From Planctomycetaceae bacterium (GTDB taxonomy: Bacteria > Planctomycetota > PLA2), in contig WYBS01000070.1 in the NCBI GenBank assembly GCA_011525755.1, positions 1 to 45,397 on the forward strand: a DNA stretch of 45,397 nt, read 5' to 3'. Both the position numbers and the translations under genes were made by a program. Shown piece by piece: positions 31,001 through 37,912 of the stretch (position 1 is its first letter; each line of letters begins with the position of its first letter). A model generated the notes under the pieces. The model was not told where the DNA came from. It made no database searches and saw only the letters and a program-made list of their open reading frames with translations.

Positions 31001-31416
31001 ACGAGGCGCAGGAGGACAAGCGCACGGCGTTTCGCATGCTCGTCGCCATCGGTTCCTCGCACACGCTGCGGGCGGCGGGGGTCCTCCGCCGGAGCACCGA
31101 CGACGAGGATCTCATCGCCATCGCGCCCTTCTACTGCGAGCGCTACCCGACGGCGTCCACGTGGGCGGACCTGTGCGAGAACCCGTCGCCGCGCGTCCGC
31201 GAGGCGGCGGCCGAGGCGGCCGAGGCGCATGGCACGAAGGCGCATCTGGGAAAGCTCGCCGAGCTCTGCGCCAAGGATCTCGAGCGCGAAGTGCGCCTCT
31301 CGGCGTTCATCTCCTTCCGGAAGATCGAGCCGAAGGCGGATGAGACCGGCTACGACCCCGACCGCCCCGACGAGAAGGCGATGAAGGCCCTCGCCGAGCT
31401 GGCGGCGGCGCCGTAG
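28090..31416 (+). CDS. membrane aminopropyltransferase-like fusion protein, 1108 residues
   Basis: Three parts are visible. Residues about 10-460 carry at least a dozen membrane helices, starting ALYPAVLLSGFTALVYEVVWARRLALVLGS, the signature of membrane-fused spermidine synthase-like proteins. Residues about 520-690 form a SAM-binding domain (VLVIAFGTGTTAG; VCVEIEPGVYDVAPYF; VADGRTYV). At the position of the catalytic Asp of spermidine synthases (DxxDP-like) it has LEPLMPYTPQ, so polyamine synthesis is doubtful. The last 330 residues are helical and soluble (FEEAAQLAHAPDRSRAYLELAKAEKGDARR; PSPRVREAAAEAAEAHG), resembling TPR and HEAT-type repeats. GTG 28090 follows GGGGGAG. The substrate is unknown. 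Confidence 0.85.
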   Translation: MGRGPFRYPFPLWALYPAVLLSGFTALVYEVVWARRLALVLGSATSAASAVLSAFMFGLAAGALLVGWRADASRRPLRWYGVLEIGIGVYALAFDSLLDLAGGLLAAEPWLCSFALLSLPAALMGGTLPVLARAASDTTQRATRAFGSLYGVNTLGAVLGALLAAVVLLEAFGLPGATRFAAVLNLALGVGFWVLAMLAGERSVYVPDEEAPPTRPLGDAEPAILLAFFLAGFAALGLEMAWFRVLVYYLEGFTIAFGLMLAAYLLGLGAGALGGTALALLARNPRRLLARILLVEAVLALATFLFVTPLGDSLETMREGYKLKDAIDSAYAARLFWTALVVVLPATFCAGMLMPVVARITLADRESIGLHTGVVYAVSTFGAVLAPPIVAFALLPALGAPKTIAALGAVLLLAGTAVAFARGLREWAFAGGAAVALVALCLAAGLGTPLVERSHVLRSGKPRRLLHADPGRMCDVAVVEEVPDATRRLYLDGFSAAETGAHYAYMRMQGHLPMLLHPAPERVLVIAFGTGTTAGAVACHAEAKEIVCVEIEPGVYDVAPYFEAENRNVLADPRVKRVVADGRTYVRTAGTFDVITLEPLMPYTPQAVHFYTKEFYELARSALKPGGICCQWIPPQGVSGDDFRMLVKSAVAAFPHVSLWYFPHAVLVLGTDAEPRIDPGQLVMRVNTAKVLEDLRFAAVEDGPHLLGAHVVSGAALRAAVEDAEPMTDDRPELEFRPLARGLGRKSVQCHAEVLEFLRDHHDRSAPWLAGVPGVDGTLATGGSILALLARELRARLDNAPSPASADYDAVLEKDGDSLVARVQRDRIRYVEFMEAGRFEEAAQLAHAPDRSRAYLELAKAEKGDARRYYLTLAVRENALLDPREKRASADLLDELAEGLSGAEKRFCGNRARFLRGEPFEAGEEAPPGIPVPDIRPALEGGDEEGARGILERARQADLGGAVDRAAWEWYEAQEDKRTAFRMLVAIGSSHTLRAAGVLRRSTDDEDLIAIAPFYCERYPTASTWADLCENPSPRVREAAAEAAEAHGTKAHLGKLAELCAKDLEREVRLSAFISFRKIEPKADETGYDPDRPDEKAMKALAELAAAP

Positions 31417-31421
31417 GGAGC

Positions 31422-31437
31422 GGGGGGGGGCCGGGGG
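31422..31437 (+). repeat. dispersed G-tract element
   Basis: Nine G, CC, five G, a few bases after the stop of the fusion protein. The rest of the 235-base gap to the VIT gene holds no gene; a TAACAT (31575-31580) and a TACGAT (31608-31613) are possible -10 boxes for the VIT gene. Confidence 0.5.
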
Positions 31438-31651
31438 ACCCGCCTCCGCGGTTGCCCGGTTCCGGGCTTCCGCCTGCGCCCGCTGCCGGAGGAGTCGGCC
31501 CCCGGCGGGCCGGCAGCGGCCCGGATCCGCGAGCGGCGCTGCCCGCCTTTCGCTGCCTCGTGGCTTGGGCCTCGTAACATTCCCGGAGCGGCGTGCGGAT
31601 CCAAGGGTACGATCGGTGCCGGGTTCCGGCGCCCTCGGCGGAGGCTCTCGG

Positions 31652-33733
31652 ATGCGCACGTTCCTCGCGGCCTGCCTGCTTGCCCTGCCCGCGCTCGCCC
31701 AGGAGGCGGGTTCAGGGACCCTCCTCAACTCCCTCTCGCTGAAGCGCTACGACGCGAAGGTGCGCTGCGACGGGAGCGTCGCGAGCGTGGTCGTGGAAGA
31801 GACCTTCTACAACCCCGGCTCCGGACTCGGGGAGGCGACGTACCTGTTCCCGCTTCCCGAAGGCGCCGCGGCCGACGGCCTCGAGCTCCAGATGGGCGGC
31901 GAGTTCTTCGGGGGCAGCCTCCTCCGCCGCGAACGTGCGCGGGAGATCTACGACGAGATCACGCGCCGCAGCCGCGACCCGGCGCTCCTCGAGTGCGTCG
32001 GCAAGGACCTCTACTCCTGCCGCGTCTTCCCGGTGCCCGCGCGCGGCGATGCGGCGGTCCGGTTCGCCTACCGCCAACCGCTCTCCGCGGAGGGCCCGAT
32101 GCGGCGCCTCGTCGTGCCGCTCGACGCCGCGCGGTTCAACCGCGCGCCCGCCGCCGAGTTCTCGCTCTCGGTCGAGATCCGGACGGAGAAGGGCCTGCAG
32201 GCGGTCTTCAGCCCGACGCACGACGTGACGATCCGGCGGCGCGGCGCGCGCGAGGCGCTGCTCGAGCTGTCGGGGCGCGACGCGTACCTCGCGCGCGACC
32301 TCGTGGTGCACTTCGCGGAGGAGGACGCGCCGATCGGCGCCGTCCTCGCCAGCTGCCGCCGCCCGGGCGAGCCGGGCTACTTCGTGCTCTCGATCGATGC
32401 CGCGTTCGCGCGCGAGGCGCAGGAGAAGGCGCCGAAGGACGTCGTGCTCGCGGTGGACACGTCGAACTCGACCGGCGTCTACGGACTCGAGTCGGCCGCG
32501 GCGGCGGTGGCCGCGGCCACGGCGTCGCTCCGGCCCGACGACCGGTACGCGCTGCTCGCGTTCGGCACGGAGCCGCGGCTGCTCGCGGACTTCCGGCGGC
32601 CGGGCGAGGGCGAGGACGTCCGGGCGCTCCTGTCGCGCCAGCCGCTCGCCGGGCGCACCCGGCTCGCGCCGGCCGTGCGCGGCGCGGCCGACCTCGCGGC
32701 GCGCGGCAGGCCCGGCGCGGGCATCATCCTCCTCACGGACGGCGGCGACGCCGCGGACGCGGACGCCGCGGCCGAGGCTGCCCGCGCGGCGTCCGAGCGC
32801 GGCAACCGCACGGGCGCCTGCGGCCTCGGCGACGCGCCCGACACCTTCGTGCTCGACGGCATCGGGGAGCGGGGGCGCGGCGACAGCGCGTACGGGAGCC
32901 GCCGGCTCTCCGACGACGTGCTCCGCCTCGTCGCGTCGACGCGCAGCGCTCCCATCTCCGACGTCGAGGTGGAGCTGGACGGCGCCATGGACCTCTGCCC
33001 GGAGCACGTGCGCGTGGTGGCGGGCGACGCGATCCTCGTCGCCGGCCGGTACGCGCGGCCCGGGCCCGCACGCATTCGCGTCACGGGCACCGTCGGCGGC
33101 GAGCGCGTGGGGATCGTGATCGCCGTCGATCTGCGGGAGAAGGGCGGCGACCCCTCGGTCGCGCGCCTCTGGGCGGCACGCCGCATCGGGCACCTGCTCG
33201 AGGACGCGCGGCGCGCGAACAAGCCGGATCTCCACCGGGACGAGATCGTGAATCTCGGGAGGCGGTTCGGCATCGTGACCCCGCACACGTCGCTTCTCGT
33301 CCTCGAGGAGGCGGACCAGCAGCGGCTCCTGAACGGCATGCGCCGCCGGCCGCTGCTCCAGAGCGCGGGAGGCGAGATGGTGGCGCGGCGCGCGCACACG
33401 AGCGCGCGCGCCGAGACGGAGGTCGTCCGGCGCATCCGGAGCCTCCGCGACGCGCAGAGCGGCGACGCGAACCCCTTCGAGGACCTGCTCGCCGGCAACC
33501 GGCTCCGGGTCCGGCGGGTGGCCGACCGGACCTTCTACCGCGTGGACGACGGCACCTGGGTCGAGGACGGCCTCGTGGAGCGGGAGCCCGCGGACCCGCG
33601 CGTCGTGCGGTTCCTCTCCGAGGAGTGGGAGGCGTTGGCGAGCGACGACGCCACCGCGCCGGCGCTCGCCGTCGGCCGATCGGTCCTCTTCCTGCTGCCG
33701 GACGGGGCGCCCGTCCGGGTGGTGGAGGAATGA
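31652..33733 (+). CDS. secreted VIT and von Willebrand A domain protein
   Basis: A 693-residue exported protein. Signal peptide MRTFLAACLLALPALAQ. Residues about 25-150 are a VIT domain: VVEETFYNPGSGLGEATYLFPLPEGAAADGLELQMGG, then RERAREIYDEI and VFPVPARGDAAVRFAYRQPL. The vWA domain runs about 262-430 with an intact metal site: DTSNS (about 268), Thr in GRTRLAPA, and LTDGGD (about 361). The C-terminal third holds FGIVTPHTSLLVLEE, a block shared with inter-alpha-trypsin-inhibitor-like bacterial proteins. It probably mediates protein-protein contact in the periplasm. GGCGGAGG lies eight bases before ATG 31652. It overlaps the next gene by 4 bases. Confidence 0.88.
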   Translation: MRTFLAACLLALPALAQEAGSGTLLNSLSLKRYDAKVRCDGSVASVVVEETFYNPGSGLGEATYLFPLPEGAAADGLELQMGGEFFGGSLLRRERAREIYDEITRRSRDPALLECVGKDLYSCRVFPVPARGDAAVRFAYRQPLSAEGPMRRLVVPLDAARFNRAPAAEFSLSVEIRTEKGLQAVFSPTHDVTIRRRGAREALLELSGRDAYLARDLVVHFAEEDAPIGAVLASCRRPGEPGYFVLSIDAAFAREAQEKAPKDVVLAVDTSNSTGVYGLESAAAAVAAATASLRPDDRYALLAFGTEPRLLADFRRPGEGEDVRALLSRQPLAGRTRLAPAVRGAADLAARGRPGAGIILLTDGGDAADADAAAEAARAASERGNRTGACGLGDAPDTFVLDGIGERGRGDSAYGSRRLSDDVLRLVASTRSAPISDVEVELDGAMDLCPEHVRVVAGDAILVAGRYARPGPARIRVTGTVGGERVGIVIAVDLREKGGDPSVARLWAARRIGHLLEDARRANKPDLHRDEIVNLGRRFGIVTPHTSLLVLEEADQQRLLNGMRRRPLLQSAGGEMVARRAHTSARAETEVVRRIRSLRDAQSGDANPFEDLLAGNRLRVRRVADRTFYRVDDGTWVEDGLVEREPADPRVVRFLSEEWEALASDDATAPALAVGRSVLFLLPDGAPVRVVEE

Positions 33734-34980
33734 ACGGCCTCGCGGCGCTCCTCCTCGTTCTCGCGCCGCCGGTCGCGCGCGAGCCGGTGGGGGGCTTCGA
33801 CTTCGACCGGATCGAGGATCCGCTCGAGCGCCGGGTCGCGAGCCTCCTCGCGGGCGACCCGATCGTCGTCGGCGCGGCCGCGATCGTGCCGCTTCACGCG
33901 CGCGTCCCGTCGGAGGCGGGCCACGGGAGCAAGGCGACGGTGCTCTGGGCGGATGACCGCCTGGTGGCGCGCTTCCTCGTCGAGGACGGACAGGGCTACC
34001 TGCGCGTCGTCAACCCGAGCGCCGACACGCTCCTCCTCGCGGCCGGCACGGTGTTCGCCCGAGGCGGCGTCGAGGTCGCGGTGGCGCGCGACGTCGTGAT
34101 CCCGGGCGACTTCGCGGCGCTCGTGCCCGCGGGCGCGCTCCGCGACGCGACCCCGGTGACGGACCTCGTCCGCGCGGGACGGCTCCCGCCGCGCGCCACG
34201 GGCTCGCTCCTCGCCGGCATGCCGGCGTTCCACGGCGCTCTCGCCGAGGTGCGCGCGCTGCGCGGGGAGGACCTGCTCGTTCCGGTGATGCGGAGCTCGC
34301 CGGTGCAGTCGCGGCGCACGGCGCTCGCGTCCGCCGCGGCGAGGCAAATGGAGGGGGCGGGGGGGACCGCGGTCGGCGCCGTCTTCCTCGTCGGCGGCCG
34401 GCCGGTCGCGGCGCACGTCTTCCCGCGCCACGATCTCTTCCTCGCGGCGCTCCCGGACCTCCTCCTCGGCGTCGCCCTCGCCGCGCGCGACGAGGAGGTC
34501 CGGAACGGCCGCCCGCAACCGGGAGCTCCGGCGGTCGACGCGCGGGGCCGGGCGCTCGGATGGCTTCGAGCGCTCCTGCGCGCGAAGGCGCCGTGGAGCG
34601 AGTCCTACGGCGCGGGGTTCGAGACGCTCTCCGTCGCGGGATCGCCCTCGGGGGCCGTCCACGCGGTGATCGACCACAAGGGCGCGCTCGTGCATGCCGG
34701 GTTCTTCGCGGCGGTCGGGATCCCCGCGGAGGGCAACGGCGGCGCGGTACCCCTTCCGCCCCCGGGGCCCCCGGGCAAGCCCGACGAGACGCCCACCGGG
34801 TTCCGGGAGCGCCGGCCCCGGCCGACCGTCGAGGATGAGCGTCGCGGCCGCATCAACGGGAACCCCGGCCCGCACCCGGATCCCCCGGGGCCGCGCGCCG
34901 GCCCCGAGCCCGAACCTTCGGGGCCCGGGCCGGGGCCCGGCGCCGGCCCGGGAGCGGGCGGCGGCGGGCGGGCGCGGTAG
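33730..34980 (+). CDS. ARPP-1-like (DUF6569-like) protein paired with the VIT protein
   Basis: A 416-residue protein whose ATG overlaps the VIT stop (ATGA). Residues about 60-170 (ATVLWADDRLVARFLVEDGQGYLRVVNPSADTLLLAAGTVFARGGVEVAVARDVVIPGDFAALVP) have the order of elements of the ARPP-1 family: a 'strong, lasting' region, a 'gate' of Gly, then a switch to a second half. The match is by eye and moderate. A weak hydrophobic N-terminus (GLAALLLVLAPPVARE) may be a signal peptide. The final 75 residues are almost only Pro, Gly, Arg and Glu, overlapping two G-tract elements. Coupling to the VIT protein suggests a joint periplasmic function that I cannot name. Confidence 0.6.
   Translation: MNGLAALLLVLAPPVAREPVGGFDFDRIEDPLERRVASLLAGDPIVVGAAAIVPLHARVPSEAGHGSKATVLWADDRLVARFLVEDGQGYLRVVNPSADTLLLAAGTVFARGGVEVAVARDVVIPGDFAALVPAGALRDATPVTDLVRAGRLPPRATGSLLAGMPAFHGALAEVRALRGEDLLVPVMRSSPVQSRRTALASAAARQMEGAGGTAVGAVFLVGGRPVAAHVFPRHDLFLAALPDLLLGVALAARDEEVRNGRPQPGAPAVDARGRALGWLRALLRAKAPWSESYGAGFETLSVAGSPSGAVHAVIDHKGALVHAGFFAAVGIPAEGNGGAVPLPPPGPPGKPDETPTGFRERRPRPTVEDERRGRINGNPGPHPDPPGPRAGPEPEPSGPGPGPGAGPGAGGGGRAR
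34759..34775 (-). repeat. dispersed G-tract element in a coding tail
   Basis: CCCCCGGGGCCCCCGGG on the plus strand encodes Pro/Gly residues at the start of the low-complexity tail of the ARPP-1-like protein. Confidence 0.4.
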
Positions 34981-34989
34981 CGCGTCCGG

Positions 34990-34995
34990 TATCCT
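34990..34995 (+). promoter_or_regulatory. -10 box of folB, leaderless geometry
   Basis: TATCCT ends seven bases before GTG 35003. No ribosome-binding site is visible. Confidence 0.45.
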
Positions 34996-35002
34996 CTGCC
35001 GC

Positions 35003-35389
35003 GTGGGCACGGTCTTCCTGCGCGATCTCTCGGTCGAGACCGTGATCGGCGTCGGCGACGAGGAGCGCGCGGCGCCGCGGGAGGTCCTCCTCGATCTCGA
35101 GATGGAGGCGGACCTCGACGCGGCGGCGAGGTCCGACGACCTCGCGCGCGCGATCGACTACGCGGCGGTCGCGGATCTCGTGCGCGCGCACGCGAAGACG
35201 TCGCGGTTCCGGCTGCTCGAGGCGCTCGCGGGCTCGATCGCGGATCTCGTGCTCGAAGGGTTCCCGGCGGTCCGCGCGGTCACGGTGCGCGCGCGAAAGG
35301 CCCGGGCCGTCCCGGCCGCCCGGGAGGTCGGCGTCACCCTCCGCCGCGCGAGGAGCGATGACCGCGAGGGCACGGAGGCGCGGAGGTAG
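35003..35389 (+). CDS. folB: dihydroneopterin aldolase
   Basis: A 128-residue FolB, converting dihydroneopterin to 6-hydroxymethyl-dihydropterin and glycolaldehyde in folate synthesis. It starts GTVFLRDLSVETVIGVGDEERAAPREVLLDLEMEADLDAA, matching the family's LxxxxxIGv..eEr..pq.v.vdle entry. LARAIDYAAVADLVRAHAKTSRFRLLEALAGSIADLVLEGFP includes the conserved DYxxv and LLEaLA blocks. The last ten residues (DDREGTEARR) are encoded by an 8-base-period repeat and lie beyond the usual end of the fold. GTG 35003 is supported by the TATCCT box. folP and folK are not nearby. It converges on the pseudokinase gene with 12 bases between. Confidence 0.9.
   Translation: MGTVFLRDLSVETVIGVGDEERAAPREVLLDLEMEADLDAAARSDDLARAIDYAAVADLVRAHAKTSRFRLLEALAGSIADLVLEGFPAVRAVTVRARKARAVPAAREVGVTLRRARSDDREGTEARR
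35361..35386 (+). repeat. 8-base-period triple repeat at the 3' end of folB
   Basis: Three tandem units of CGCGAGGG, CACGGAGG, CGCGGAGG (8-base period) form the coding end of folB. A related copy in intergenic DNA is at 44087-44111. Confidence 0.55.
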
Positions 35390-35401
35390 GGAGCCTTCTC
35401 C

Positions 35402-36256
35402 TCAGCGGCGGCGCTTCTTGCGCCGCGTGCGGAGGGGGTTCGTCACGAGCGGGTCGTTCGCGTACTCCTCGAGCATCGCGACGGCCTCCGCCGGCCCGGG
35501 GCGCGCGGCCGGGTCGTGCGAGAGCAGCCTCCCGACGGTCGCGTACGCGCGGTCGCGCAGGAAGGGGCGGACGTCCTTCAGCGCGCGCAGGCGCCCGGCC
35601 GCGTGCGCCGCACGCGCCTCGGCCGACGACCCGTCGACGGGCGGGGCGCCGGCGAGCATGTGGTAGAGGATCCCCCCGAGCGCGTAGACGTTCGCCTTGA
35701 TCGTCACAGGCCCGAGATCGTCGCGAACGAGCTCCGGCGCGCAGTACGCGCCGGACTGCACCGGCGCCGTCCGGAACCGGGGGGCTTCCGCGACGGCGCG
35801 CACGTTCCGGAAGGTGAGCAGCTTCGGCGCGGCGGGGCGCGGGAGCAGGATGTTGCCGGGGCGGAGGTTCTTGTAGATGAGCCCGCGCTTCCCGAGGTAG
35901 TCGAGCGCCCGCGCGATCCCGGTCGCGATCGCGACGGCCGTCGTCTCCGACGGCAGCTCCTCCGCCCCGAGCGCGTCCTCGAGCGTCGCGTCCGCGATCG
36001 ACTCGGTGACGACGTAGGGGAGCCCGTCCACCTCGCCGACCGCGAGCGTCAGCAGCACGTTCGGGTGCTCGAGGCCGCTGACGATGCCGCGCTCCTCGAG
36101 GAAGAGCTCGCGCGCCCTCGCGTCGTCCCGCACCTCGGCGGTGAGGATCTTCAGCGTCACGGGGCGGTTGAGCCTCGTCTGCACCGCCTTGTGGAAGGTC
36201 CCCGTGCGGTCCTCGGCGAAGGCCGGGCCGATCCGGAACCCGTCGAGCACGCGCAT
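35402..36256 (-). CDS. protein-kinase-like protein, probable pseudokinase
   Basis: A 284-residue protein with the Hanks-kinase fold. The Lys of VTLKIL (Lys36) and a helix-C Glu (Glu54/55) are present, and APEL is intact in YCAPEL. However, the catalytic HRDLKPxN is YKNLRPGN (128-135): the catalytic Asp is Asn130. DFG is replaced by TFR (148-150). The glycine-rich loop is also poor (IGPAFAEDRTGTF). Phosphotransfer is therefore unlikely; a binding or scaffold role is inferred. A basic tail ends KKRRR. ATG 36256 is four bases after the rpiB stop, in one operon with rpiB and the TsaC fusion. Confidence 0.8.
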   Translation of the reverse strand: MRVLDGFRIGPAFAEDRTGTFHKAVQTRLNRPVTLKILTAEVRDDARARELFLEERGIVSGLEHPNVLLTLAVGEVDGLPYVVTESIADATLEDALGAEELPSETTAVAIATGIARALDYLGKRGLIYKNLRPGNILLPRPAAPKLLTFRNVRAVAEAPRFRTAPVQSGAYCAPELVRDDLGPVTIKANVYALGGILYHMLAGAPPVDGSSAEARAAHAAGRLRALKDVRPFLRDRAYATVGRLLSHDPAARPGPAEAVAMLEEYANDPLVTNPLRTRRKKRRR

Positions 36257-36260
36257 GCGC

Positions 36261-36698
36261 TCAGCCCGCCGGCGCGTCGATCTTGCGCACCCGCCGCTCG
36301 TGGCGGCCGCCCGCGAACGGGACCGTGATCCAGAGTTCCGCGAGCTCGATCGCGTGGAGCGGATCGAGCACGCGCGCGCCGAGGCAGAGCACGTTGGCGT
36401 CGTTGTGCTCGCGTGACATCTGCGCGGTGAAGCGGTCATGGACGGTCGCGGCGCGGACGCCCGGGACCTTGCCTGCCGCCATCGCGACGCCGATGCCCGT
36501 GCCGCAGACGAGGATCCCGCGCTCGCACGCCTTCGCGGCGATCTCGCGCGCGACCGCCGCCGCGAAATCGGGGTAGTCCACCGACTCCGTCGAATGCGTG
36601 CCGCAATCGACGACCTCATGGCCGAGCTCCGCGAGCCGGCGCCCGATCCGCTCCTTCAACTCGAACCCCGCGTGGTCGGAACCGACGGCGATTTTCAC
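36261..36698 (-). CDS. rpiB: ribose-5-phosphate isomerase B
   Basis: A 145-residue RpiB, interconverting ribose 5-phosphate and ribulose 5-phosphate. IAVGSDHAGFELKERI opens the protein. DYPDFAAAVAREI, CGTGIGVAMAAGKVPGVRAATV (containing the catalytic Cys) and REHNDANVLCLGARV are the signatures. GTG 36698 overlaps the stop of the TsaC fusion (GTGA). TAGACT ends seven bases before the GTG, so an internal leaderless promoter is also possible. The order tsaC, phosphatase, rpiB is the conserved ywlC-ywlE-ywlF order of Firmicutes, here with the first two genes fused. Confidence 0.95.
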   Translation of the reverse strand: MKIAVGSDHAGFELKERIGRRLAELGHEVVDCGTHSTESVDYPDFAAAVAREIAAKACERGILVCGTGIGVAMAAGKVPGVRAATVHDRFTAQMSREHNDANVLCLGARVLDPLHAIELAELWITVPFAGGRHERRVRKIDAPAG

Positions 36699-37804
36699 GT
36701 CAAAGAGTCTACCTTCCCCCCGGGCCCCCCTTCCTCCTCCGGACCGGCGAGCTCGTCCGCGCGCTTCCCGACCGCCCTCGCGATCTGGTCGCCGACCTTG
36801 CGGTAGACCTTGAGCGAGCGGCCGTAGGGGTCGTGGATCTCGCGGCCCTTGGGATCGAGGAGGTCGAGGGCGTGGGGGCGGTCCGCGAAGTACGGGCGCA
36901 GGAAGTCGACGTGGTTGTTCGCGAGGCAGTAGACGCGGCGCGCGCTCGCGAGCAGGCGGAGCGAGAAGATGCGGCTCCTGTGGCCGGAGAGGTCCACGCC
37001 GTGATCCTTGCCGACCACGACCGCCTCCTCGGTCGCGGGCCTGTTCACCATCGCCATCGTGCCGAACGAGGCGAACCGGTGGCCGAAGCGGGGGAGGTCG
37101 GGGACCGCGCAGGCGAGCTTCTCCGCGAGCAGCTTCCGGAAGAGCGCCTCGGCGAGCGGGCTCCGGCAGAGGTTGCCGGTGCACGCGACCAGGGTGAGCT
37201 CGCTCGCGGCGCGGAGGATCTCCTCGTTCGGGATCGCGCCCGCGCGCACCACGGTCACCGACCGGCGGTCGCAGCGGACGACCGTCGAGCTCTTGCTCCC
37301 CGGCGCCCGGCCGCCGTCGAGGAGGAGGTCGATGACGCCGCCCAGCGACTCCTCGACCGCGGCCGCGTTGAGCGCGGCGGGCTCGCCGGAGCGGTTCGCG
37401 CTCGTCTGGAGCAGCGGGTGGCCGGCGATGTCCGCGAGCGCGCGGGGCAGCTCGAGCGCGGGCAGCCTCAGTCCGATGGTCTCCCCGTCGTTCCGCCCCG
37501 GTACGACGAGGGTCACCGGGCCGGGCCAGAGGTGCGTCGCGAGGCGGCGGGCGAGGGGGGGCATCGAGGGAGCCACGCGGTCCGCGTGGCTCCTGTCCGC
37601 GAGGAGGTACGCGCAGGCCTTCTCCGGGTCGCGGCCCTTCGCGCCGTAGAGCTTCCGGACGGCGTCGGGGTTGAGCGCGTCGGCGCAGATGCCGTAGACC
37701 GTCTCGGTCGGGAACGCGACGATCCCGCCGGCGCGGAGCACCTCCGCGGCCCGGGCGACGGCCTCGGGCGCGGGCTCATCAGGCTTCACCTTGATCCGTT
37801 CCAA
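36695..37804 (-). CDS. fusion of threonylcarbamoyl-AMP synthase (TsaC/Sua5) and low-molecular-weight phosphatase
   Basis: A 369-residue fusion from TTG 37804. Residues 1-200 are the YrdC/TsaC domain: GGIVAFPTETVYGI, KGRDPEKACAYLLAD, HLWPGPVTLVVPGR, LLQTSANRSGEPA, and KSSTVVR; it makes threonylcarbamoyl-AMP for t6A37 in tRNA. Residues 204-355 are a LMW protein phosphatase: P-loop CTGNLCRS (Cys208-Ser215) and the acid loop DPYGRS; YwlE-type relatives dephosphorylate arginine. The usual separate ywlC and ywlE are thus one protein. The tail EEEGGPGGKV matches a G-tract element (36716-36730). Starts at 37804 (TTG) and 37789 (GTG) are both possible; TATAAA at 37814-37819 supports the first. Confidence 0.9.
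   Translation of the reverse strand: MERIKVKPDEPAPEAVARAAEVLRAGGIVAFPTETVYGICADALNPDAVRKLYGAKGRDPEKACAYLLADRSHADRVAPSMPPLARRLATHLWPGPVTLVVPGRNDGETIGLRLPALELPRALADIAGHPLLQTSANRSGEPAALNAAAVEESLGGVIDLLLDGGRAPGSKSSTVVRCDRRSVTVVRAGAIPNEEILRAASELTLVACTGNLCRSPLAEALFRKLLAEKLACAVPDLPRFGHRFASFGTMAMVNRPATEEAVVVGKDHGVDLSGHRSRIFSLRLLASARRVYCLANNHVDFLRPYFADRPHALDLLDPKGREIHDPYGRSLKVYRKVGDQIARAVGKRADELAGPEEEGGPGGKVDSLT
36706..36711 (-). promoter_or_regulatory. possible internal -10 box of rpiB
   Basis: TAGACT on the minus strand ends seven bases before rpiB GTG 36698, inside the 3' end of the TsaC fusion gene. Confidence 0.3.
36716..36730 (-). repeat. dispersed G-tract element in a coding tail
   Basis: CCCCCCGGGCCCCCC on the plus strand encodes the Gly/Pro tail of the TsaC fusion and is the inverse of the 27369-27383 copy. 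Confidence 0.5.
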
Positions 37805-37813
37805 CGCGCAAGC

Positions 37814-37819
37814 TTTATA
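37814..37819 (-). promoter_or_regulatory. -10 box of the TsaC fusion operon
   Basis: TATAAA on the minus strand, nine bases before TTG 37804; near-leaderless geometry. Confidence 0.45.
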
Positions 37820-37898
37820 CCGCGCGCGGCGCGCCACGCCGCAGCCGACGCGGCGGGCGAAGCGGGTCCGCCCCCCCGGGGAAGCTCCCGCGGCGTGC

Positions 37899-37904
37899 TA
37901 GCCT
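37899..37904 (+). promoter_or_regulatory. possible -10 box of the CcsA/HemX-like gene
   Basis: TAGCCT ends eight bases before GTG 37913. It is a weak hexamer; its placement matches the other leaderless starts. Confidence 0.3.
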
Positions 37905-37912
37905 TCGTACGG

